This document shows, in pieces, positions 21,342-31,991 of a stretch of 64,000 nt of DNA. Source of the stretch: Areca catechu (taxonomy: Eukaryota; Streptophyta; Magnoliopsida; Arecales; Arecaceae); NCBI GenBank assembly GCA_021397845.1, contig CM038050.1, positions 143,157,980 through 143,221,979 on the forward strand. Reading direction: 5' to 3'. The notes below the pieces were generated by a model that saw nothing but the letters and a program-made list of their open reading frames with translations, was not told the DNA's origin and searched no databases. The position numbers and the translations under genes were made by a program. Within the stretch, counting starts at the first letter, position 1. Every line of letters begins with the position of its first letter.

Positions 21342-21860
21342 CCTCCGTGTGGACATCTAAAGAGAGCTATTTTTAAGGGCGGTTGGTAGTCTTGAGCAAG
21401 CCTACCAGATAGCTAGGAACTATGAGTGATTCTAGAGGGCACGCGCAACTTGTCGACCTGAGCCCATTAGGACTAGTGCCCCAAACCCAAGACCAGGACC
21501 TAACCTAGCCTACACAAACTGGCCCAACCCTAACCCAGCCCTAATACCCCACAAGCCAGTAGGGAAGACAAGGGTAAGACACCTAAAACCCAAAGGAACC
21601 CAAGCCTCAACCCCAATGCCTATTTTAAATGTCGTAAGGTAGGACATTATGCAAGCAAATGCCCAACCAGATTTTTACACATAGGGGAGCTTGAGGAGGA
21701 AGAGCCTGAACCCACAGATGAATTTGGAGAGGAGGTCTATGAAGCTAAGGACAACCTAGTAGATGCATATGAAGGTGATGAGGAGGAAGTTGAGCAGTCT
21801 GACCTGTTAGGGATAGTTAGGTGCATCTTAGCCCAAACTAAGACACAAGAGGACTGGCGT
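21342..21860 (+). pseudogene. Gypsy E gag C-terminus with damaged zinc knuckle
   Basis: Codons resume with a match to the B gag region (LRVDI-stop-RELF, LEQAYQIARNYE). Near 21622-21664 the knuckle reads YFKCRKVGHYASKC: the first Cys of CX2CX4HX4C is Tyr here, so zinc binding would be lost. An acidic EEEEPEPTDEFGEEVYE segment follows, as in plant gypsy gag-protease spacers. Several stops and frame changes are present. Confidence 0.72.
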
Positions 21861-21884
21861 AAGACCAACATCCTATAGACTTTT

Positions 21885-22613
21885 ATGAAATTAGGGGATC
21901 AGGTATGCAAAATTATCATAGATAATGGGAGCTGTGTGAATGCCATCTCAGCCAAGGCAGTTAAAACCTTAGGCTTAACCCCAATTCCCCATTCCAGCTC
22001 CTATAAGGTTTCCTGGATAGACTCAACCTCCATCCCCATCAGATTTAGATGCCCAGTCCAGATCCAGCTTCAACCTTATCAGGAGAAGGTGTGGTACGAT
22101 GTCATAACAATGGGAGTTAGTAGCATTATCCTAGGCAAACCTTGGCTGTTTGACCATGATGCTACCCTATATGGCTGATCAAATTCATGCTCATTCAATT
22201 TTCGTGGGAAGAAGATTTTGATTCACCCAACCCCACCTAAGAACAATGTTAAGAGGGGATCTAGCTCATTGAAAGAGAAGAAATTTGGAGTTAATTTGAT
22301 TATTGCTAAGGAGCTAGAAAAAGAAATTTCTGAGGGTTCAACTATTTGGGTGTTATCTGCTAAGGAAATACCTTATCCAACTGATAAAGAACACCCTCAG
22401 GAGGTTAAGGAAATCTTAAGTGAGTTTGAAGATGTATTCCCAGAACATTTGCCTAACCAGTTATCATCACTAAGGGACGTCCAGCACACCATAGACTTAG
22501 TCCCAGGAGCTACCCTTCCTAACTTACCCCACAATAGGATGAACCTAACTGAACACCTAGAACTACAAAAATATGTAGGAGAACTCCTTAGGAAAGGATT
22601 CATTAGGGAGAGC
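21885..22613 (+). pseudogene. Gypsy E protease and start of RT (up to D2)
   Basis: The segment 21885-22178 encodes a retroviral-type aspartic protease. It runs from GDQVCKIIIDNGSCVNAIS to SIILGKPWLFDHDATLYG. The catalytic triad reads Asp-Asn-Gly rather than the usual Asp-Ser/Thr-Gly; B keeps Asp-Ser-Gly. After a stop at 22176-22178, 22218-22613 encodes the spacer (KELEKEISEGSTIW, FEDVFPEHLP) and the first RT residues up to GFIRES, where solo LTR D2 interrupts it. Confidence 0.83.
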
Positions 22614-23821
22614 TGTTGGGAATTGTGTCCCAAAGCCAATCGCCTAAGTTGTAAGCGGTTGTGCTCAGTATTGTAATTTATATATGAATTAATAAAACTT
22701 TATTTTGGCAGCTCATCACATTATTCATTTTCTTGTAATGAACTTTATTTATGTGATGAATTTCTTAGGACTGCACTAACTTCGATATAGAGAGGATATA
22801 TCGAGTGGTCCTTTAAAAGGTTCACAACCAAAGGATACATTGTACAGGACGGCAATGTATCAAGTGTAGGTTGTTGTGGTTCACATCGTTTGGTTGTCCT
22901 CTTGACATGTGGTGACACTGATGTGATATGCAAGTGGGATGTGTGACATCTCATTGAACGTGACTCCGTGGAGCTCCTTTCTGCCAAAGGATTGCTCGCG
23001 ATTGGATATGGGTATATGTTCCCTCCGACCTGAGGTCACCATGGTAGCTTGAAAGCAACTCCCTATGCTTTGGTGCCGGACTATCCAGATTTCTAATCCA
23101 GTGATGGAAGGTTTCTGGGTATAAGCAAGTACTTGTGGAGCAATGGTGGACCTAGATGGAATTGACCTATCCAAACTATTTGGATGGAATGTCTCGCAGT
23201 GTCTTAACTTAGCAAATCCTCGGCCGGGGTAGTCCTAGTGAGGAGTCACTGGACTTGCAAGGTTGAGACATCTTATGGATTGACTCAGTTAGGGTTGGCA
23301 GTCTAACCCTAGGTCATCCTGAGCATTGGAGGTCAAAGGGATGAATTATATGGTAACCATATGCTAGAGGTTTGATAGATTGCTCTCGCATTTTCGACCT
23401 ATGCAGACGTCGGGATCCATTGCTAGATGGTATCTTGTGCTGGTACTGGAAGTATTCCAGTACTACCATTTAGGTTCAAACCTATGAGGTCACATGCCAT
23501 GGAGGATTTCTTCCTGATCCGAGAGCTGATCAATGATTGGAAATCGTTTCAGTATTAAGGTCAAACAGACTGATTGAGCATACATTAAATTTTTCTGGTC
23601 TACCTGGTCTGATTTGAATCGACCAGGATTGATTTGGATCAACCAAGAACTGTTCATGGTAGACCAAGACTGGCCCCATTTTTTTTTATTGATTGGATTT
23701 GGTCGGACAGGGGTTTAATGAACCGGTTTTTGGTTTTAATGAACTGGTTTATTCCTATTTTGTTTTCATGGTATTTCTCACTCTTCCCCTGTTATCCCGT
23801 TCCCTTGTTTGTTTTACCGTG

Positions 23822-26800
23822 CAATGCCGGCTATAGGGTAAAGCCACTAAAGCCCTTGCTTTAGGCCCCCATTACATAGCATTTAATAGGCACCATTAGC
23901 AAAAAAGTATTTATAGCATTTAATAGGCACCATTAGGAAAAAAAATATTTATAGCATTTATGATAGGTATTTGTATTCACATTTAAGGCACCTTAGATAT
24001 TAGCAAACAGCATTTATATCATTTTCAAATTCTCTTTCTCAACTACGAAGTTGTTTCTCTCATTTCCAATTAACAAATTGTAAATTGAATTTATGAAGTA
24101 CAAACGGATACTTTTTTTTCTATAAAACCAAGTTGTTTTCAATTTATAATATCTACTTCTTAATTCTTCTTTTCTCATTCTCTTAACTTTTTTCCTTAGT
24201 AGTACTTTCAAGGCTCTCAACTCACATTCTCCGCACTCCTACATAAGGCTTGCTTGATTATTCATCTGATTTACAATAAGCATTCAACAATCAGGTACTA
24301 TTGTTCTAAACTTTGCAAACTTTTTATTTTTAATTTAAAATTTATATTATATTATTATATTATCTCTATTTTATATAATAGTTAATTCATTGAGTTAGAA
24401 ATTTTGATTGTTGATCTTGTATTAGCCATTTAAAAAATATAAGATAATTATAATATCTAATATTTTTGGTACTTTATAATAAGAATTTAAATATGTCAAC
24501 TCGAAAATATGAATCTGGTTATTCTAAACTTCAAAAAAAAGAAGAATTGAAAGTTTAACTCTATCTCAAAAAGGGGCTCTTGATAAATTTTTTATAAGTA
24601 ATAAAAATAATACATCAGAAAATATTGGTGAATGTTCCTTAAATAAACAAGTTAATAATCTTTTAGAATTAGATGATAATGAAATACTAGAACAAGAAGA
24701 AGTTAATGAAGTGATTCAAATTGATACTCAAAATCATAATGAAGAGAACCAAACTGTTGATTTAAATGATTGTATTCCTAAAAATATTTATGATCCAAGT
24801 CAATGGATAAATATTGATACAAATTTGAGAGATTTATTAGTAGAAAAAGGTCCAATTAGAATTAATGATATAGAGTTTCCTAAAGATGAATTCTCAAGAC
24901 ATTTTTCTACTACATATTATATTCAAAAGTTGGCAAATGGAGAGAAGCATGAAAGAAGATGGCTAGTTCATTCAAAAGACTTGGATAAAGTATTTTGTTT
25001 TTGTTGCAAATTATTTAATTCAGCTTTTAGTACAAGTAAACTAGCTAATGTAGGTACTAGAGATTGGAGAAACCTTAATGCTAAACTTAAAAGTCATGAG
25101 ATGAGTAATGAGCATATTATTAATATGAGTTCATGGATTGATTTAGAACTGAGATTATTGAAAAATAAAACAATTGATAAAAGTATTCAAGAACAAATAA
25201 AAAGTGATGAAGAACATTGGAAAAAAGTATTAATAAGAATTCTTGATGTAGTAAAAACTCTTGGTAAAAATAATTTGGCTTTTCGTAAAAAAAATGAAAA
25301 GATTTATCAAAAAAATAGTGAAAATTTTTTAAGTTTAATTGAAATGATTGCAGAATTTGATCCGGTGATGCAAGAACATGTTCGACGTATTAAAGATAAT
25401 AAAATTCATACTCATTACCTTGGACATAATATACAAAATGAATTGATAAATTTGTTAGCAAGTGAAATTAGAAATAAAATTATTAAAAAAATTATAGAGG
25501 CAAAATATTTTTTAATAATACTTGATTGTACTCCAGATGTAAGTCATCAAGAGCAAATGTCTTTTATATTACGATGTGTGGATATTTCATCAAGTCCAAT
25601 TAAAGTTATAGAATATTTTGTTGAATTCTTAAAAGTAGATGATACAACTGGAAAAGATCTTTTTGATGCCATTGTGGATGAAATAAAAAATATTGGACTT
25701 GATATTAATAATTTAAGAGGGCAAGGATATGATAACGGATCTAATATGAAGGGCAAGCAACAAGGAGTGCAAAAAAGACTTTTAGATATAAATCCTAAAT
25801 CTTTTTATACACCATGTGGTTGTCACAATCTAAATTTAGTACTTTGTGACATGACTAATTCTTGTACTAAAGCTATATCATTTTTTGGAATGGTACAACG
25901 TATATATTCACTATTTTCTTCTTCTACTAAACGATGGAAAATTTTACAAGATAATATACCTGGCCTAACTCTTAAATCATTATCACAAACACGTTGGGAA
26001 AGCCGTATTGAAAGTATTAAAGCAATAAGATTTCAAGCTCCACAAATAAGAGATGCTTTATTAAAATTAGCAGAAGTTAGTGAAGATCCTAAAACTAAAA
26101 GTGAAGCTAATTGCTTAGCAACATATGAGCTTGAAAATTTTGAATTTTTATTAGGCATGACTATTTGGTGTGATATATTATTTGCTATTAACTCAGATAG
26201 CAAAAATTTACAATCGAAAGATATGTGTATTGATATTGCTATAGAACAATTAAAAGGTCTTCTTTCTTTTTTAAAAAATATAGAGAAAATGGATTTACAT
26301 CTGCTATGATTTCTTCTAAAGAAATTTCATCTCAAATGAATATAGAACCTAAATTTCATGATAAACGTATTATTCATAGAAGAAAGCAATTTGATGAGAA
26401 TATTGATAATGAAATAATAAGATCTCTTGAAGAATCATTTAGAATTGATTATTTCTTATATATAGTAGATCAAGCAATTTTTTCACTCCAAAGTAGATTT
26501 GAACAATTTAAGATATATAAAAATATTTTTGGTTTTCTATTTAGCAGTAGAAAGTTGAAGTCGTTAGATAATAATAGTTTGAAAGAATATTGCCTTAATC
26601 TTGAATGTTCCTTAAAATATAATAATTACTCTGATATTGATGGTTTAGATTTATTTTCAGAGCTAAAAATTTTAAAAGAAATTGTACAAATGGAAGATAA
26701 TAGTTCAATCGATATACTTAATCATATAAAAAGACTTGATTCTTTTTCAAATGCTTATATTGCTTTTAGAATAATGTTAACAATTCCAATAAATATTGCT

Positions 26801-27068
26801 TCGGCAGAAATAAGTTTTTCAAAATTAAAATTAATAAAAAATTATTTAAGATCAACAATGTCTCAAGAAAGATTAAATGGATTGGCTATGTTATCAATTG
26901 AAAAAGAAATGTTAGAAGAACTTGATTATAAAAATTTAATTAAAAGTTTTGCATCTCAAAGAACTAAAAAAATAAAATTTTAATAAAAAATTTATATAAA
27001 TTTTAATTAAAAAAATGATTCATTTTAGCATTTAATTTTAGGTCTCTATGTGTGTTGAGCAGCCCCTG
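23822..27068 (+). mobile_element. hAT DNA transposon (ZMYM1-like/TTF-type transposase)
   Basis: A 3247-bp AT-rich element inserted in D2. TTACCGTG (23814-23821) and TTATCGTG (27069-27076) match at 7 of 8 positions, the 8-bp duplication typical of hAT. The left end is CAATGCCGGCT and the right end, reversed, CAGGGGCTGCT: short imperfect inverted repeats that start with CA. The transposase gene fills most of it. Since the ORF is broken it would need enzyme from another copy. Confidence 0.85.
24493..26983 (+). pseudogene. hAT transposase, two frameshifts
   Basis: The family cuts and pastes its DNA by a DDE reaction. The start is likely ATG 24493 (MSTRKYESGYSKLQKK). The reading frame changes in an A-run near 24532-24540 and again in a T/A-run near 26265-26279. 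Between them 24711-26309 encodes the TTF-type zinc finger (WLVHSKDLDKVFCFCCKLF), the first catalytic Asp in ILDCTPDVSHQEQMSF and the second in GQGYDNGSNMKG. The insertion-domain Cys/His motif is FYTPCGCHNLNLVLCDM. The final part (26306-26983) carries the dimerisation region (SAEISFSKLKLIKNYLRSTM, QERLNGLAMLSIE) with the late Glu. Total about 830 codons, normal for this family. Confidence 0.87.
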
Positions 27069-28522
27069 TTATCGTGTGATTGGATTTGAACGGATGCCGC
27101 ACGGGACTGTTTCTCACGGTGAACTCCTGCTTGACGTTGCTTGTTTTATCCTAATTTCCATGCTCTGTTTTACCGATTCTATGGGTTTAGATCAGCTTGA
27201 AGATCGTTTGAAGTTTTGAATGGGATTTCATCCATGGCACTGTGATCGGATGGGATCTGACGGTGTTATCTCCCGCACGTCGCTCCTTCTTTTCGGACTC
27301 TGTTTTCACGCGGATTCAAACCTCTTGTTCGAATTGCCTGCGGTTCCCAGGTTTCTACCGACGAAGAGCCAGTTCAAAATAGTTTTTGGGTGTTTTGGTT
27401 TTATCGGTTCTCTCTCACGATTTATTCCCTCTGTCACGGGTTTGTTTCTCCGCCCATATACATCCGGGTTAAAGCCGTGAGTTATGAGAGGGGTGGAGAA
27501 CAGGGTATATGGATAGAGAAGAGCGAGGTACATTGTTGGCCGTGTGAGAGAGAATGAAACCGAGCTCACGGTGTTTTCTTCCCTCCTTCACGGGTTTTTC
27601 TTGGCTTCTGATTGCTTGAAGGCCATGAGAAGGGGAGAAGGGAAGTAACAGGACATAACAGGGTGTGAGAGAGAGAGGGAGATACAGGGCGAGCAAGATA
27701 AGATCAGGGCTTACGGTTTTGAGAGGAGCCGTCTCTTATCATTTTGATTGATGGCCGCTGGCCATCCGTGAGAGATTTTTGGAACGGATTTCAGAGTCTA
27801 AAATTTGTTTTGTGTTCCATGAAATTCTTTCCTGATTTTTGAGGTTTTTAGTGTGAGCTCAAGGTGGAGTTTGGATGGTCTTAAAGAAGACCGTCTACGA
27901 GGACTTTTTGGCTTTCCTTGCTCCACCTATCCATGATCTTTCTTTGATTCCAGGAGTACTAGCATCCTTATGGGAGTTGGATCAGCGAAAGCCCGCACGT
28001 GGATACTCTAGAGGGTGGATTTTTGGATACCTCGAGAGAATTGGATCGATCTCTTCTTGTTGGATCAGCGAGAACCCGCACGTTGATACTCTAGAGGGTG
28101 GACATTTGGACATCTCGAGAGATTGAATCGATCTCTTCTTCTTGCTGTTTGTAGATCTGATTTGTTGTTGAAGGAGTTCAACCGGCTGTCTCGATTTGCT
28201 GCTGGAGTTCAACCAGCTGTCTCGATTTGCTGCTGATCTGTTATGAAGACTGAGAGAGTCGGCTTCTTCCTGCTTCAATCAGGTATATTATTTATTTTTG
28301 TTATCATGCATGCTTAGATCTAGCTATTATCATGTTGTTTATAATTATTACACATGCCTTTAAATGCCTGTATATCTGTTTCATGCATCATTTTATGTTA
28401 GATCCTATGCATAATTAGGTTTTTCCGTATGCATGTTTAAAAAGTTTAATTATGCAATACCTACTCCCTAGTGTAGCATGCCTAGCGTAGGCGTCCGGTG
28501 CACCAGGTTTCCTTTCAAGAGC

Positions 28523-31202
28523 CCGAGCCCATGTGCCGTACCTGCCCTGCTCACCCTTAAGAAAGATGGCATGTGGAGAATGTGTAGAGATAGTCATGCC
28601 ATAAACAAAATCATGGTGAAATATAGGTTTCCCATCCCCCGATGACATGTTAGATATGATGGCCGGCGCAACCATCTTCTCAAAGATGGTCAAGAGTGGC
28701 TATCATCAAGTTAGGATCAGGCCTGAGGATGAATGGAAAACTGCATTTAAGACTAAGGATGGTCTATATGAATGGATAGTGATGCCTTTTGGTCTGTCCA
28801 ATGCCCCTAGCACCTTTATGAGGGCATGACCCAAGTCCTACATATGTTCATACGAAAATTTATAGTGGTTTACTTCGATGACATCTTTATTTATAGTAGG
28901 ACTAAAGAAGACCACCTGAACCACCTTAAACAAGTTTGCCTGACCCTTAGGAAAGAGAATCTCTATCCTAATTAGAATAAATGTGATTTCCTGACCCATA
29001 GAGTCATCTTCCTAAGATTTGTAGTCACCCCTGATGGAGTCTCAGTTGATCCTGAGAATGTTAAGTCCATAGTTGAGTGGCCGGTACCCAATAGTATTCA
29101 TGATGTACGTAGTTTCTATGGTCTAGCCACCATCTATATGAGATTTATCCAGGGATTTAGTTCCATCGTAGCATCCATTACTGACCATATTAGGAAGAAA
29201 AATTTTGAGCGGACCAAAGCTACAGATAGAGCCTTCCAAAAGATCAAGGATAAAATGACCCAAGCACCCATCCTGAGACTGCTAGATTTTCCAAAGTTTA
29301 TGAGGTTGCTTGTGATGCTTCGGAAGTAGACATAGGAGGAGTACTGAGCCAAGAGATTTATCCTGTAGCCTTCTTTAGCGAGAAAATCAATGAGGCTAAA
29401 CTTAAGTATTCCACCTATGATAAGGAATTCTATGCGGTAGTACAAGCCCTTAGGTACTGGAGACATTACCTACTACCTCAGGAGTTTGTCCTTTACTTTG
29501 ATCATGAAACGCTTCAATTCCTAAACTCCTAGAAAAAGCTAAACCCTAGGCATGTTAAGTGGGTCGAATACATCCAATCCTTTACCTTTGTCCTAAAACA
29601 TCGAGCTGGAATCGAAAATAAGGTAGCTGATGCCCTTAGCCACCATGCCTTGCTTCTGAGTACTGTTAGGACTGAAGTTATAGGGTTTGATCGATTGAAA
29701 GAAGAGTATGAGACCTGCCCTAACTTCAGTGAGATTTTCCAATCTGTTAAACATGGACCATCTAGTTCCCATAGTGAGTACACCCTTCAGGATGGTTACC
29801 TTTTATGGGAGAATAGACTGTATATTCCCAGGACCTCACTTAAAGAATTTTTAGTTTAGGAAACCCATACAGGAGGTCTAACTGGTCATTTTGGTAGAAA
29901 CAAGACTATATTAGCCATAGAAGACCAGTTCTTTTGGCCCAGTTTGAAAATGGATGTTGCCCACATTGTATCCAAATGTTGAACTTATGTTGTTGCGAAA
30001 CAGCAAAAGCAAAACACTGGCTTATACACACCTTTACCTGTACTAGATCGCCCATGTCAAGACATTAGCATAGACTGTGTTAGGACTACCTAAAACCCTA
30101 AGGAAACATGACTCAATCTGTGTAATGGTTGGTAGATTCTCGAAAATGGCCCATTTTATACCTTGCTCTCAGACCTTTGATGCCTCCAAATTAGCCAAGC
30201 TCTTTCTTGATCATGTAGTTAGGTTACATGGCCTTCCTATGACCATAGTGTCCGATAGGGATGTCCGTTTCACCAGTTACTTCTAAAAGACCCTTTGGCA
30301 CTTATTAAGAACCAAGCTTAAGTTTTTCACATCCTACCACCCTCAAGCCGATGGCCAAACCGAGGTTGTAAATCAAAGTTTAGGAAACCTGCTGAGATGC
30401 CTTGTAGGTGAGAACACTAGGAATTGGGACCTTCTCTTATCCAGAGTCGAATTTGCCTATAACAGTTCAGTCAATAGATCCACAGGTAAGAGCCCATTCG
30501 AAATCGTCCATGGCTACAAGCCTAATAAGCCCCTTGACCTAATCCCCTTACCCTTGCATGCATGTGTCTTTGAGTTGGCTGAGTCTTTTGTACAGCATAT
30601 TAGGAATTTGCATAAGGAAATTAGTCAAAAGATTAACATAAGCAATGAAATCTATAAAAATTTGGATAACTCCCGAAAAAGATCTAAAGAATTTTTTACA
30701 GGGGATTATGTCATGATTAGGTTTAGGCCTAAGTGGTTCCCTTCAGGGACCAAGAAGAAACTACATGCTCGTGGAGCTGGATCCTTCAGAGTAATAAAGA
30801 GAGTTGGACCCAGTACTTATGTGCTCAAGTTACAACCCGTTTAGGTATTAGTTCAACCTTCAACATCTCTAACCTTATTGAGTATACAAAACTAGCAATG
30901 ATATCCAGTGAGCCCTTTGGACCTATCCCTTTCCTTGAAAGTGAGCCCATCACAGAGTGTCCACCAAGAAACTGGCCTGTGAGAGATGAAACGTTTGAGC
31001 ACATCCTGGATGACCAAGTCATTAGTACCTGGAATAATGACTACCAATGGTATTTGGTCCGATGTCAAGGTCGACTAGAATCCGAGGATTCGTAAATCAT
31101 CCGATAGGATTTGCAGTGCCTCAACCCAGACCTACTGGAGTAGTACGAGAGCCAAGATGACCCTTACTCGATAAGATCGAGCTGCTCCCGCCCCGAGAGA
31201 AT
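28523..31202 (+). pseudogene. Gypsy E pol: RT, RNase H, integrase, chromodomain (broken)
   Basis: The RT resumes after D2 with SPCAVP. KSGYHQVRI follows near 28700, MPFGLSNAPSTFMR near 28780, the catalytic VVYFDDI near 28870 and VRSFYGLATIY near 29110. RNase H has ACDASEVDIGGVLSQ in shifted frame (29300) and LKHRAGIENKVADALS (29600). Integrase (29870-30550) has the zinc region, the VSDRDVRFTSYF Asp (30250) and QADGQTEVVNQSL. The chromodomain is at about 30985-31150 (FEHILDDQVIST, YLVRCQGRLESEDS). Stops and frame changes occur throughout. The order matches gypsy B on the other strand. Confidence 0.85.
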
Positions 31203-31991
31203 TGGTGCGGGCACTAGGATCAGGAAACGATTATTGGTCTCGATGTGATTTTCTAATTAAGTCTTTTGATAAGTCCTGTAGTTCAGTAGTACTAATCACT
31301 TGTATTAAAGTGAGCCAAGTCCTATCCATCAATTAAGTTCTATAATGAAAAAAAAGTCGTGTAATAATTTAAGACACGAAAGTCCAGTTGAGTCTAGTAA
31401 GTCCCTTGTCTCAATCTTATAAGTCCCGTAATTGTGTTCTCATTCAAGAGAAGAAGGCCAGAAGATTCACTAGGCCCCTTCACAGAGCAGCACTTCATAC
31501 ACCTGGACCCTACTCAGGCCCCCGGCTGCTTTGGCACCCAAGGAATGGGCCTTCATGCCACCAAGCCTAGTATAGGTGCCCCTCCAAATGGCACCCTCCC
31601 TAGTCCAGCACCCTGCCAAGTCTACATGCTTCAGGCACCCCTCAAGCCCATCAGCACCCTGGCCTATCAAGAGAAGGAGCCCCCCTTCCAGGCCCTTGGC
31701 ACCCCCTCCAGGTTCTCATGTTTGGCACCCCAGTCCAAGCCCTCCAAAGTTGGTGCCCCAGCCCAAGGAAGAAGCCTGCTGTTAACTAGGTCCACCAGGG
31801 TTTCTTGGCCCTCAAGTAATGTAGTCCTACTTTGTATTGGAGTCCAAGTACCTGGGTAACTCTATAAATACCCACCCCACCCCTCTTTTATGGGTACCTC
31901 TTTTCATGAAATAAAATTTAAGTGAGTTTTGTTTAAGAGTTTCCTCCAAATTGGAGTGGGTGTGAGACCCGTTGTGCTTTCTTTTTATGTG
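31203..31991 (+). repeat. Gypsy E 3' LTR, left part (continues at 56149)
   Basis: It starts TGGTGCGGGCACTAGGATC, like the sense start of the B LTR, directly after the E purine tract. It carries a clear TATAAATA box at 31864-31871 and an AATAAA-type run near 31910. It is cut at 31991 by gypsy H; ATGTG (31987-31991) is the duplicated target. Proline-rich ORFs near 31434-31859 come from CACCC/GGCACC repeats and are not genes. Confidence 0.82.
31864..31871 (+). promoter_or_regulatory. TATA box of gypsy E LTR
   Basis: TATAAATA lies in CTCTATAAATACCCACC, a good plant promoter context. It is about 660 bp into the LTR and 120 bp before the H insertion, so transcripts started here would now run into gypsy H. 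Confidence 0.65.

Larger units (their letters stand above)
22614..28517 (+). repeat. Solo LTR D2 (copia-type D family), carrying an hAT element
   Basis: It begins TGTTGGGAATTG and ends TTTCCTTTCA, with AGAGC duplicated on both sides (22609-22613, 28518-28522). Without the hAT insert and its duplication it is about 2.65 kb, against 2.36 kb in D1. The start, the CCTGAGGTCAC...CTATGCTTTGG block (23030-23140) and the 3' ATCATGCATG region agree with D1. It has no PBS, PPT or retrotransposon coding sequence. Open frames at 27200-27700 are not genes. Confidence 0.85.
21337..31202 (+). mobile_element. Gypsy E, chromodomain Ty3/gypsy, internal region with D2 inside
   Basis: A plus-strand chromovirus that enters within gag (the left part is beyond gypsy C) and runs through protease, RT, RNase H, integrase and chromodomain. 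It reaches a purine tract (CCGCCCCGAGAGAAT) and a 3' LTR at 31203. Solo LTR D2 splits the RT region. AGAGC at 22609-22613 and 28518-28522 is its duplication, and the codons rejoin exactly across it (GFIRES / SPCAVP). The reading frame is much decayed. It is the oldest layer in this window. Confidence 0.87.

Noticed and set aside
27220..28278. Short open frames of 60-98 codons with plausible composition
   Set aside because: They lie within solo LTR D2, differ from D1, and carry no conserved motif.
31434..31859. 141-codon proline-rich open frame
   Set aside because: It overlaps the E LTR, including its promoter; composition is due to GGCACC/CCCAGCC repeats.
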